The notes under the pieces were generated by a model that saw only the letters and a program-made list of their open reading frames with translations, was not told the origin of the DNA and searched no databases. 64,000 nucleotides of DNA, from positions 103,044,001 through 103,108,000 of the forward strand of contig JBITNC010000001.1 of the NCBI GenBank assembly GCA_050084985.1, written 5' to 3'. The stretch is from Nageia nagi (Eukaryota; Pinophyta). The translations under genes were made by a program, and so were the position numbers. Below, one piece after another: positions 11,930 through 22,850 of this stretch. The number at the start of each line of letters is the position of its first letter. Position 1 is the stretch's first letter.

Positions 11930-11936
11930 TATAAAG
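11930..11936 (+). promoter_or_regulatory. TATA box upstream of copy B ORF
   Basis: CATATAAAGGGGAA, 135 bases before the copy B ATG at 12065 and just downstream of the last palindrome unit. It is the best candidate promoter for the ORF family. Confidence 0.5.
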
Positions 11937-12064
11937 GGGAAACAACTATCATTCAGTGTGTTGGACGTCCTACAACCCAAATCTGCACGTCTGACTCTAC
12001 CTTGCTGCATTTTTCACGTCCAGATTTGTCCTTAGGTTTTCTTGGGGTATTTAAACATTTTTGC

Positions 12065-15000
12065 ATGGCTTCCAGTGTCAAACCACCTCCATCAAGGACC
12101 AAGAAAATTCAAGGCCAGTTATTTGAGAGACATGTGACCAAAAGTCAGATGACTCAGCTTTCGAAAGAAAAACCTGATTGGATTTTAGGAGAGAGAGAGA
12201 GAGACTAGAGCTCCTTGAAGCCAAATTCAAGGGAAGATACATCTTTGTTGGTGATACAGACTGGGGAAACTTAGACCCCATCTAGACATTAGCCTGCGCA
12301 GCCTCCATTAGTAAGGAGGACTTATCGGAAGAGCTCATCCACACGTGGCTTGTTCAATGCCACTATGATGCCTTTTGCATTACCTTTTTTTGACTTGAGC
12401 TGTGAGGTGGCTAGGAAATGTGAATATTACAAGAGTCTTACGGGACACAGAGGGAAATGTAATCGTAAATTTCTCCCCTACTAGAATTGAAGCAGCCTTT
12501 GGCTGGAGAAGATATGGGGACGATTACACGTTGGCACACTTTGAAGAATTCCATGATTCAATGCCCCGGCTCGAGGACTACATTCAGCTTTGGTTGTTGG
12601 AAGATTACCAAAATCTTCAAGGTCAGAGGTCGATTATCGCTCGTAGAGAGGAGTTCTTGCTTGTTGTAGCCAAGTTGATCACTCTCTTATCGAGGGTTAC
12701 TGGTCAGAAAAACGATGCTAAGTACAGGAGCGAGTTCACGGGCTTCATTGTAGCTATCAGCTCGGGGAGAGCTATCCAATGGGCTAGGGTAATTAGTGAT
12801 GCCCTACGCCACCAATTAGCCTACTTTGGCTCCTCGAAGAGATTCTATATGAACTCTTATCTTTTATACCTGTTACTACATGGCAAGGTTAGATCCAAGG
12901 AGTTGGTTGACGAAAGATATTTAGGGCAAAAGAACACCCTCGTGTGGCGAGCTTATCCAAAGTGGTGGTACCAGAACAAGTTCCAACATTTCCGTGAAAG
13001 GAATGATCATTGGGAGTATGATATCTACAAAAAACATCAAAGGGGAGTCCGTGGTAAAGAGGATTTTTGATGCAGCTGTCCAAGCTATCAATGTACATTC
13101 AGATTTCTTTCTGCATAATGTTGACCATACATTCATGAGAGTGTATGGCTCAGAGGAGTGACCCCTCCTCCTACCAAGATATGCTAGTGACAGGATGATC
13201 CTGATGGAGTTTGCTAGACAACGTTTGTTCTTGAAGGAGAAAGTTTGGAAGAAGAAGAATGCAACCATCAATTTGCCTATCTCAATAGCAAAATATGTGT
13301 GTCAAACGTGGGTTGAGGCAACCAATATGAAGAAGCTGCAACAATATGCCTTTTCCAAGGAGGTGGCTGCGAGAAACTATGATCCTTGGGGTATAATTGC
13401 ACATTTCTATGACATTGCATTCCACAAACCTATTGCGTTTTTGCATAAGTCTTTGGGGAATGTGGAAAAATATTGGAATGTGCAGGATGAAGAGGAGATT
13501 GCAAGGATAGATGCTCTTCTGAGCAAGAAAAAAGCTCCCCTCCAAGAGGAAAAACCACCTCAGAGACCCCGAACCACAAAGCCTAGATCTAAAGAGGTCT
13601 CTCTTAGGATCAAGTCGTCTCCTTCCCCTATTCGTATTGCATCTCTACCAGGAAAGACGTTCTTGCTTCCTGTTGGAAAGAGGAAAGAGGTTCTGAGGGA
13701 ACATATTATGGGTCCCAACAAGTGCAATGTAGTGGTGGTTGATCTCAAGGACACTGGTTATCACGCTCTCCCCTCGAACGTGCTAGACAATGTAGTGGAT
13801 GAGGCTTGTGCCAGTGATTCACCCACCAAAGCAATCCCTTCCAGACTCACTCATTCTCTTGGATGCAAGGAGAAAGTTCCCCCTTTGCAACCAAGTTCCA
13901 CTTCTTCGAGTCTGGCCATATAGTGGAAGATTCCAAAGAAGAATTAGAAACCCATGGTGGAAGAGAAGAAGAAGAAGAAGAAGATGATGATGATGCTACC
14001 CCTGTCCCTGAGCAAGAGGATGTAGCTATACGTGCTTCTGCACTCGATGAGACGGAGTTCGAAACTCTCTCGGATGATAATGAGATAGTGGACGTTGGAA
14101 CATATGATGATGACATCCAAATCGTTGGAGAGAAGTGTGCTAGAGAGATGGTTGCCTCCAAACCTTCTCCTGTTGAGCATAGGATGAAGTCCCCTTCCTC
14201 TTCGTATAAATCCTCCACAAAGAGGATGAGCCATGAGAGATCTCCCCAGCCACAGAATAAAGGCATATCTATAGGCGGTAATTGAAGAGATGAGGAAGAT
14301 GTAGGAGAGATTGAGGAACAAAAGAAGAGAAGGCAGGAAGAGCACCAAGGCAAGGAGATCGTTGTAGTTCAGACCACCAACGAAAGAGGTCAAGAAGATT
14401 GACAGAGGAAGATTGTTGGTTCAAAGATTTCCTCCTCAACCAGCAACCGAGCATCCGGATCTTGACCTAGATGCCTGCCTTAGAACCCTTAGCATGAGCA
14501 CAACTCATGATGAAGATATAGACCAGGATCTGCGCTTCGAAGATGAGGAAGAAGAGCTTTCAGATGGTGAGAAAATTTGAAGGGTTGACATGTTTGTTTC
14601 CACTTCTCGAAATGAATCCATCAGCCATTGCTATTCGAAGGAGAAACACCCTTAGAGAGTAGAGGATTGTGTCATTGAGACATTCAAGATGCCTGTGAAG
14701 CTAGGATTGATAGCCCTTAAACACAGTCACCCAGAATGCTATAGTCATGGAGCAAGAATGCTATGAAGCTAAGAAGGAGGTAAAGAGATTAAAAAGGAAA
14801 ATCATCAAGGAGTTCCAGAAAGTCAGTACCACCCCCTTAGATCTGTAAAAGCAGACCTCCTACCATGAGGGATGGGAAGTGATGGAGCAGCTAAAGAAGG
14901 AAGTGATGGAGGTTATTGAGAGATTGTCTTCTCGAATTTACAAGCTCCTCTCTAAAGGTGTGGAAATCAGGGACCTCAAGATGCAAATCTCAACACACCT

Positions 15001-15533
15001 TAGTACGTTGGATAGCCATCTTCCCAACGTCTCCCATCTGCAACATATTTATGCTGACAATCTCGAGATGCTAGTCTACTGCCATGAGTTCACTTATCAT
15101 CAGGATTGTTTGAACCATGCACTTGAAAAATGCAATGCAGCCCTGAAAATCATAATCCCCTTGAGAAAGGAGGTCGAGGAACAAATGAGTGAATAGCAGC
15201 TCAAGTTCCAAGGGGATGACAACAATGTGAGAAAGGAGGAGGTGGTGCTGGTAGAGGCTCAGAATCTAATATCGGAGCATCTTGATGTCTACGATCTCAG
15301 CTTGCTGAAGGAAGGGCATCCCATCATCCATGAGAGACAGATGGTCATCTAGAGACACCAGATGCAAGCTACATTGAAGAAGATGGAAGACTACTTTCGG
15401 AAGAATGGTAGCACCGTTGGCATGATTTCCAGGGGTGTACAAAAGACTAGCATTCTTGGAAGAGACCATTGAGCCGTACAATCTCACCGACGAGGAGTGG
15501 AACTTTGCCAGTATCGGATCAGATTTGGCCTAG
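12065..15533 (+). pseudogene. Copy B of the unrecognised long ORF family, about 1150 codons, lightly broken
   Basis: ATG at 12065 (MASSVKPPPSRTKKIQ), ending at TAG 15531-15533 after an acidic tail (NLTDEEWNFASIGSDLA). It is the better preserved of the two copies. Long open runs are 12402-13070, 13195-13923 and 14879-15196, linked by a few frameshifts or stops (for example TGA at 13161). Order of regions: a basic N-terminus; a hydrophobic/aromatic domain shared with copy A (about residues 110-330); a domain containing FARQRLFLKEKVWKKK and AARNYDPWGIIAHFYDIAF; a Lys/Pro-rich linker; a Glu-rich run encoded by GAA/GAG repeats (13960-14000); and a long charged coiled coil (14730-15200). I see no enzyme motif. 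It may be a gag-like or captured gene of a non-autonomous retroelement. Copy number and conserved leader argue for mobility, but no LTR pair was found. Confidence 0.6.
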
Positions 15534-17830
15534 GTCTAATCCACCTGCAGATTCTATCTGTGGTTTCTTTTCTTTTGTTAAATGCATATTTGATGATGGT
15601 TGTTAGATTAGACTTTACTTCACTTGATTTGACTGGTGTAGGGATGAGGTTTTACTCTCGCCAGATCGAATCAATCAGACTTATTTATGGCTCTGACCGG
15701 TGCAGGGATGAGGTTTTGCTCCCATCGGTTCAGATGTTAGACTTCTTTATTGCACATCTGATTTACTTTTGAGTAGCTTAGAAGTAGGTTAAATGCATGT
15801 TAGTTGTGGCATTTATGTTTTGTCAGACTTTTAAGTGCCACTTACATCGATTCATGTAGGTAATATGATTTTGTTTTGATATGTGTGTTGCGTGTGTGCA
15901 CATCATATTGGATTTGATGCCTTTAGGGCAATGCTTTTAGTGGCCTATTTATACCCCATCTTGGCCATTTAGAAGGGGATTTTAGCATTTGGGATATTTG
16001 CATTGGAGGAATTTTGCAATTTTGCACTTGGAATACTGCATGATATTACGCATTGTTGTATATGTGAGACTTTGCACTTACTAGAAATATTGCATATTGA
16101 AGAACTTGCATTTTGGGATGCTAGCTACAAGCTTTTATATGTGCAAGAATTTTGTTCATCATTGAATATCATTATGAATGTATTTCTTTTGAGGAATGAG
16201 ATTATAAAGTTTATACTGTGAAGGATGTCATTTGTGGGATCATGCATATACGAGTAACTTTACTTTTGGGGTTGTATACTGAATATTCATTGAAGTAGTT
16301 TGAGTTTTCTTTGCATGGTTTGCATATAAGTGGATGTATTTTGAGGCTTATAGCTTGTCTTTATATCATTCGGTTAGGTTCTTGCACTCATGCCCTCACT
16401 TTATTCATTTCCCCACCGAGTTTTCCACCAAGACCCTACAGCTTCTTGCTCTCGTCTGGTAGTGATTTGAGCATATTTTGCTATTTGCTACTCGACTTGA
16501 TAGTGAGTGTACCGAGACATTGCATCACTAGTGATATCTTCATAAGTTCACCCTTCCTTGTATTCCTTTGCATTTATCCCTTTGTTTTGTCCCTGCATTT
16601 GTGATCTTTCTTCGCTTTCGTTCACATTTGTAGTCTTTACTTATTGTGGAAAGGAACTCTAGCGTGGTATTTCCCTTGTATACGGTTTACAATATGCATC
16701 TCTGACTACTGAGCCTTAAAGACCATATTCCATGTGAGCGCTTGGGGTAACCAGTCCTTTCAGGCAGAAACAAGTAACGCTGTTTCCTCCAAATCTTGTG
16801 CATGTTTTGGACTAGTAAAGAAAAACATACCAACAATATATTAGTTTTGTTGATGGTTTTTGCTTTGATAGTATTAGGGTTTGTTTTTGCTGTTTTAGGG
16901 CAACATTGCCATTAATGCTAGGGTAACTCTTCATTTAATGAAGTTGTCAGACATTATGTTATAAGTACCCTAGTTGGGTCATTTTGTAGGAGATGTGTTT
17001 TTTGGGGAGAAGTTTTGGAGTTGAAGCTTCCAATTGCATGCATTGTTTCATCATTTTGGGAAGTTCTAATATTAATGCAAGTGATGCCTTTTCATTTCAT
17101 GGGATTCTGGATTTGCTACATAGCATGCTTGGTATGCTATTAGTTATTTGTATGTTTACGAGCATTTTCTATGAAAGTTCAGCACTTTAGGAAAAGCAAG
17201 TTGAATATCTTTCTTAAGCATATAAATAGCCGTTTCTCAAATTTGTATAAAGTTGTATTTTGGGATCCTTCACTCTTATGTCATTTGATTAGAAATTTTC
17301 ATTGGGAAGATAAATGAATGTTTCACTTCACCCATTGTCCACCTTGACTACTGCCCTGTGCTCTTGCCTAGAAGCGATTTGGACCTGGTAGTTCTCTTCC
17401 TTGCTTGATAATCCACATGAATATTCTTAATAAATCTGAGAGATAATTGCACAACGGTGATAAGCCATCACATATCCATCCCATCACTCTCCAATTCCAT
17501 CGATTGATCAGTCCCATCCTCACACTTTCTGCTTTTACATAATGTCACAAGAACACTAGTGGTAAAGAGCCCAATAGGTCCGTAGAAATTGTGAGTTAAT
17601 TACCTCGAGCACATCCTCACTTGAGCCATCTTGTGATAAAAAGCGAAACACACAATCATCAAACCACCATTACTCATCATTTGACATATCACAAAATAAA
17701 CTTTGGGGTTAGAGTCCTTTCAAGTGGGGGTAGGTACCGCTACCTCACCTTTGTGGTGTTGTTTCCCACGGGGGGGGCGGGAAGAAACTCACGTCAACAT
17801 CGAGTTAAGGCTAAATTAGACTATTTTTGA
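15534..17830. other. Non-coding tail after copy B
   Basis: No recognisable gene. A direct duplication of about 64 bases, core GGTGTAGGGATGAGGTTTT, starts at 15631 and 15695. Region 15960-16120 is rich in TTTGCA words. The ORFs at 16311-16604 and 17621-17830 have no familiar content. Confidence 0.45.
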
Positions 17831-18790
17831 AATTTGGCAAATTTAGCACCATATGATTGCAAAAGAATTGGTAGTTCTTTGAAGGGCCTCCTTCTACCAA
17901 AATATCCATTCTCCTCTCCAACAGGCCAAGGAACCAGGTTCTATACTTGCTGAATATGTTTTATTGTAGGAGGGTATAACAAAAAAGAGGTATTCATGAT
18001 AAACCTAGACCTAGAAGGTTGTGGGTAATTAAGATCCCATAGAATTTCAAACTGCATGGGAGTAATGATCAAAAAGGAAAAACAGAACCTCGCAATGGAA
18101 ATACTGGAATAGATAATTCAGGACTGAAATCAAATTGGGGCTGGCTGGAAAGCATAGCTCTACCAAGTCTCTTTTCTACTAATTTCTCTATCGAAAATTT
18201 GATCAAGCATTGCAAACAACGGAGTTGCATTGATGCTTTTGTAACTGAAGAATCAGGGTCAAAGAGGCCAAGGGTTTGCTTGAAAAAACACCATGCCTCC
18301 CTCTCTCTTATAAACTAGTGTTAAGAAAGTGATTCAATCTTAACCTACTGCAATTCCACTATGTTAAAATCACCACATATAATCCATGTTGCAAGGGGAA
18401 TATTTTCTATTAACCATCTCTAAAGCTTGCAAGATTCATCAACAGCATATCTACATACTCCTTCAAATCATAAGATAAGTCAATTTCAATTCATACATAC
18501 TGCGGAGATCAGAGTAAAATTGTGGCTACTCATGGTAAATAAACCTGCCTAAGGGCCTAGCTAAATGCTCTATAAATGGTCACAAAGGCAATGGTAAACC
18601 AGGTAATTCTATGCGTATTGGAATTTTGAAGGCAGAAAAATCAGAAACAATAAGGTTTTTTGCTCAACGGAAAAAAACAAGCGAGGAACTATGGATATAC
18701 CAAGGACCATGGTTAACAATAGTATCTCAATGCTCAGGAATGGTAAAATGAAAAAAAAAAAACTTGATCAAATTTTGTGCTGCATTTAAT
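17830..18790 (-). pseudogene. L1-like LINE debris (DUF4283-type ORF1 plus endonuclease scrap)
   Basis: On the minus strand, 18780-18560 reads TIVNHGPWYIHSSSLVFF, a stop, then FKIPIRIELPGLPLPL. This is the DUF4283-like pattern found in ORF1 of plant L1 elements (the GPW motif, then a W/I-R-x-x-LP segment). Further on, 18420-18350 reads IPLATWIICGDFNIVELQ. Its GDFN signature belongs to the apurinic-type endonuclease of the same elements. The two are too close together, so an internal deletion joined ORF1 to the endonuclease. The rest, down to 17830, is weakly readable. No reverse transcriptase box was found. It may lie in an intron of the gene whose exons begin at 19334. Confidence 0.6.
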
Positions 18791-19333
18791 TTAATCCTGT
18801 GGGAATCCCAAGTGGAATTAGCTCAAGCACACACATTATCTTTAGAAGAGATTCAACCAATATAGTAACCTATTAGGGTAAAACTCTCAAGCCAAACACA
18901 TGCATTTTCAAATTCTTAAACAAGAAGCACAATGTCTCATATAGTATCAGTACCAAATTGAGCTTTGGGGGTTGCTATAACCGAAATAGCAGCCTCCTCC
19001 AAAGAGGCAATGATAAAAAACTGCCTTCATGCCGTGTATATTATTAATGCAAAGATAAATTTTATTCTTTTCTCAGAACATCACGCCTGTTTACATTGTG
19101 TAACTTTAGCATTGTTTATATGCATTGTATTAGGAAAATAAATTCTGATATCATCTTGAACTGTTCGCTAGTATGGGTTCCTAGCATCAGAAGTGCCAGT
19201 TGTATCCATGAATCTTTTAGTTAAAAATCTAATGCAGCAAGCGGTATTGATTTTTTTTTTACGAGTTAATGAGAATTCTTTAAATAAACACTCTTTCAGT
19301 TCTTGATGATTTGAAATTGCTTTTCATGTCTAG

Positions 19334-19405
19334 GCAAAAGCAATGAAAGAGCAGGCTCAACTACGGGAAGAAATGAATTATCAGTTTAGATTGGGTAATT
19401 ACGAG
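19334..19405 (+). CDS. Penultimate coding exon of an unidentified spliced plant gene
   Basis: A 72-base exon encoding AKAMKEQAQLREEMNYQFRL plus GNYE, open from end to end. It is preceded by a good 3' splice site (TTTTCATGTCTAG, ending 19333) and followed by GTACGG. It joins in phase 0 to 19495-19542 to complete AAAAIQKRLDPDAPA and a stop. The joined peptide is a charged helix typical of the C-terminus of a conserved nuclear or RNA-related protein, but I cannot name the family with confidence. It is the only stretch in the window that looks like an ordinary gene without decay. No upstream exon was recognised in the preceding 19 kb, so it is either the end of a gene with a TE-filled intron or a captured or duplicated fragment. 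Confidence 0.65.
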
Positions 19406-19494
19406 GTACGGTCCTTTCCTGGAAGAATGTACTTCTTTTCCGGTTACCAACAGTGGGTAACCATTTTATTTTTATTCTTCATGTCTGATATCAG
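19406..19494 (+). other. Short GT-AG intron, 89 bases
   Basis: Begins GTACGG and ends GATATCAG. Removing it keeps the reading frame (phase 0) and joins GNYE to AAAAIQKRL. Length and T-rich composition are normal for a plant intron. Confidence 0.65.
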
Positions 19495-19542
19495 GCTGCT
19501 GCTGCAATTCAAAAGAGGTTGGATCCTGATGCACCAGCATGA
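19495..19542 (+). CDS. Terminal coding exon of the unidentified spliced gene
   Basis: 16 codons, AAAAIQKRLDPDAPA then TGA at 19540-19542. A possible polyadenylation signal AATAAA lies at 19782. The downstream DNA to about 20400 is non-coding and free of recognisable elements, as expected for a 3' UTR and gene flank. Confidence 0.65.
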   Translation, partial: AAAAIQKRLDPDAPA

Positions 19543-20935
19543 ATACATCATGAGGACTTAAAAATGCAAGATGTTCAGAATGCCTGATGATCGATGACTT
19601 AAAAATCCATCATCGTTTGTAAGCTTGTCAAACATTGATTGATGTATTAGCATTTTTTTCATGAAAGATATGCATTGTTTATCATCATCGATCTTATAAA
19701 GGAGGTAGATTGCAACTGTCAGATAGTATTGTTCTCTGTATTCACTCTGGTTGCTCATTCAAGCACATAATAGCTGTCAATAATAAAGTTAGAGACATTT
19801 GCTTTTCCTCCTCAATGAATTATTTTGCATTCTATTTCATTCAACATTTGATCTGGTGTTTTCTGTTCTCTCTGATGTATTCGCTTTGTAAGATTAAGTA
19901 TTAACAAAGGAGAATCAGAGATCACATCATTGGCACTTGATTGGTGACATATAGTGAGGACATGGTAATTTCAGTTCTCTTGCACAATAATTTGACGCTC
20001 ATTTACAATGCTCTTGCAGAAAAGCACATTGGTTTTTTGTCATACAATGGCCATTCACAATATCTTCATTAATTTTCTATGGTATCCACTCATCTGTCTG
20101 CTCAACGGATGAGCGAAGTTTCTTTTCTATATGCCCAAATCATTAGAAATTCGATCAAAGATCTGCTAGTATTAATCTATGTTTTAGATAGCCTTGGTTT
20201 GTCATTCGTATTTTGAGCATATAAACTGAAACACGTGTTTGTATTTATTTGGGCACAAATATCCATTAATACATTTCATCTTTGGGCATGTGATTCTGAT
20301 ATTAACCTTCTGTTAGTAATGGAGAGTTTGAATCATTAATACTGATTTTTCTTTGGAGCCCTTGTATTTAAGTGTTTTAATCCGATGTGTGAAAGAAAAG
20401 GAGTCAACAACCTAAACTTATGTATTCATATGGATCACAACTTGTGGGAAGTGTTGAATGGGAGTAGCTAGGATAAGAAATGTATCTGGGACTTTTCAAA
20501 TGTATTATGTTATAAGGTGAAGGAATTTTTGTGTGTCGCTTCCCCTAAACCTCAAATCTATGCTGTAGATTTCAAACAAGATCATTTTATTTTAATATTA
20601 TTGAATTTTCAACATCCGATAAAGTAGTATTGGCTGAGTTACTATAAAATTGGGGTCTTACACCCAATTCGCGTCATAAGCTGCAAATTGGTGAACTGTT
20701 AGAGGATTTTTATGAGCAATTGGAAAATTAGGCACTACCTAACACTTCAATTTTCAACTCATACTGATCCGTTTTGAGAAAGTTATTGCATTTTTGCAAT
20801 TTCCTTTTATCAAGAAAAAAACACAATTCAATCAAGCTTTTGGTGGAAGTGTTCTGTTATAGCAATTTTGGGTTTATTTTGAATAATCTTTTGAGAGTTT
20901 GAAATCAAGTGGGTTATTCACCAAATTCTTTTGGG
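19543..20935. other. 3' UTR and downstream flank of the spliced gene
   Basis: No coding potential recognised. AATAAA at 19782-19787 is a candidate poly(A) signal. The remainder is unremarkable AT-rich sequence. Confidence 0.4.
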
Positions 20936-20939
20936 ATAT

Positions 20940-21625
20940 GAGCAAGGTTCCATAGTGAGTTGGGAGCGATGGAGCATATGGAGCGCGCTTCGGAAGTCCA
21001 AAGCGGCAAAGGGTCATTTTTAGGGAGTGGTTCTGATTCGGTAGGAGGAGCGGCTAGTAGAAAATCCTTAGCATTTTTAGATGTTTTCATGTTCATTGTT
21101 TCTAATTCATTTTTACTATCAAATATGAATTTAAATTACAAAACATAATGATAATATCATAATATTAATTAAGTATGAATCTGGCAAAAATGAGAAATCA
21201 AAACAAACCATAATGTCATTAAATCACAAACAAGTATGAATCACTTTAGTAGTTAGTACATAATGTCATAATATCAAAATGAGTCATAATATCATACTAG
21301 CAAAATGCCAAAGACGGAAAATAGCAAAACCATAACCATCAAGTATCCAACTATGGTTTTTATTTTAAGTTTTGACCCTTTTTTTTAAAAAAAATCATGT
21401 GCAATTTTTTTTAGTGTTGTCGGAGCTTTTCAACCGCTACGGAGCGCTCGGAGCTTCTTAGCCGCTGTCGGAGCTTCGTAGATGCTCTAGAGCTGCTTTG
21501 GGAGTGGCTAGCTGCTTCAGAGGCGCTCTGAACGGTAGGAGCCTGGTTCGATCCGCTATGGCCAATATGGAGTGTTGAGAGCCGCTCAGACGCTCTGGAT
21601 CGGCCGGAACGACTAGAGAACATCG
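20940..21625. repeat. GC-rich island of GGAGC/GAGCG words
   Basis: Two clusters (20960-21060 and 21418-21610) stand out from the AT-rich surroundings. They are filled with GGAGC, GAGCG and their complements, for example TCGGAGCTTCTTAGCCGCTG followed by TCGGAGCTTCGTAG. The apparent Ser/Arg-rich ORFs on the minus strand are a by-product. They could be subterminal repeats of a DNA transposon or decayed simple repeats. There is no gene evidence. Confidence 0.5.
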
Positions 21626-21769
21626 TCCAGCTATATATTTTAACAGAAGCATAATAATTTAAAAATATTTGGTTTGTTTTGAAGAAAATTTTGAGAAACT
21701 TTAAATGAAGGGTTTATTCTCTAAATTTTGAGTAGTAAATTTTTTTTTTCTTGGTTTCTAATAAATGGT

Positions 21770-22130
21770 ATCATGGATCATGAGAAAAAAAGTTATGATG
21801 AATATGATCTTGAAAAATTAGCTCATTTTATTTGGTCAATATTGGAGAATCTACATAAATTACAAATTAAAAGATTTGATGTTAATGATCCTTTTCATTG
21901 GATAAACAAGATTGAAACATAATTAGAATTTTATGTGCCAAAAAGGATAAGGGTTCATGTAGCAGCAAAATATTTAAGAAACAAAATTTGATAAGTGAAA
22001 AAATGTATAGTAAGTTGAAATGTCGAAAGTTTGTGGATATGGTCATTGAAAAATACGAGTCAAATAAATGATAATCTTAATTCCCATGTTTACAATTTGA
22101 TGAATAAGTGCCAAATTCAACGAATTTGAC
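21770..22130 (+). pseudogene. Ty3/Gypsy gag fragment
   Basis: 21774-21922 reads DHEKKSYDEYDLEKLAHF, then IKRFDVNDPFHWINKIE. After a stop it continues LEFYVPKRIRVHVAAKYLR. The pattern (a hydrophobic run, RFD-x-xDP-x-x-WI, then about 15 residues and a basic helix) is the start of the retrotransposon gag domain of Ty3/Gypsy elements. It decays quickly after 22130. No LTR could be attached to it. Confidence 0.5.
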
Positions 22131-22139
22131 TAATTTTCA

Positions 22140-22850
22140 TCTAAGCCATATTTACCTTCAAAAAATGCAATGTACTGCATCTTTATCTAGCAAAAAATAG
22201 GGACGAATTCAAGTACAATCAAATGCCAAATATGTCGAATAAACACACAAAAAACACAACTTTGATTGATCAACTCACAAAAATTGCAGGTATGAATATT
22301 CAACATTTAAATGCCAAAAAAGGCAAAAAGAGGCAAGAAAAGCCTCACCATAGAAGTAGAATGAGTGTTTTCACTTAACAGCTTGCGTACATGTTGAACT
22401 TATCATACTTGGCGATTAAACGTGTTAAGAACGACAAAAAAGGGTAAATGTGGCATGTATTCATCAACTCCACATAACCAAAACATGTTTTTTTGTTGAA
22501 CCATTGCATGTATACCCCAAATTTGCCAAACTTGGCTATTAGACGTCTAAAAAAGATGCAAAAAAGGCCAAAATTAGGACAAGTTCGTTGTGTGATAACT
22601 CCAATGTGGGATAAAGTGAAATAACTCTTCAAAAGTGACTCAAACTTTATTCATTTGGATCATTTATTATTTGTAGGCTTGGTATAAGCAAATTGTTGTG
22701 ATTTAGAGGTCTGAAATCACATTGTTGGAGGTTGAATTTCAAATTGGAGAACTTTGAGGGGACAATTGTGACTCCATTTTAGATTTTCCACTATGAGAGA
22801 AGATTGTTGGAGCTTGGAGGCCCTATTTCCAAATGTTCTTCATTTTCAAG
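22140..22850. other. Non-coding flank with a duplicated segment
   Basis: A segment of about 60 bases (CATACTTGGCGATTAAACGT near 22406) recurs near 22530 (AACTTGGCTATTAGACGT) at a spacing of about 125. No gene seen. It ends at the hAT start codon. Confidence 0.4.

Noticed and set aside
16311-16604. Hydrophobic 97-residue ORF as a small membrane protein
   Set aside because: No homology recognised, T-rich non-coding context after copy B, and no conserved start or neighbouring exon.
21411-21652. Ser/Arg-rich minus-strand ORFs resembling an SR protein
   Set aside because: Produced by GGAGC/GAGCG word repetition. Two overlapping frames both look Ser/Arg-rich, and there is no start context or homology.
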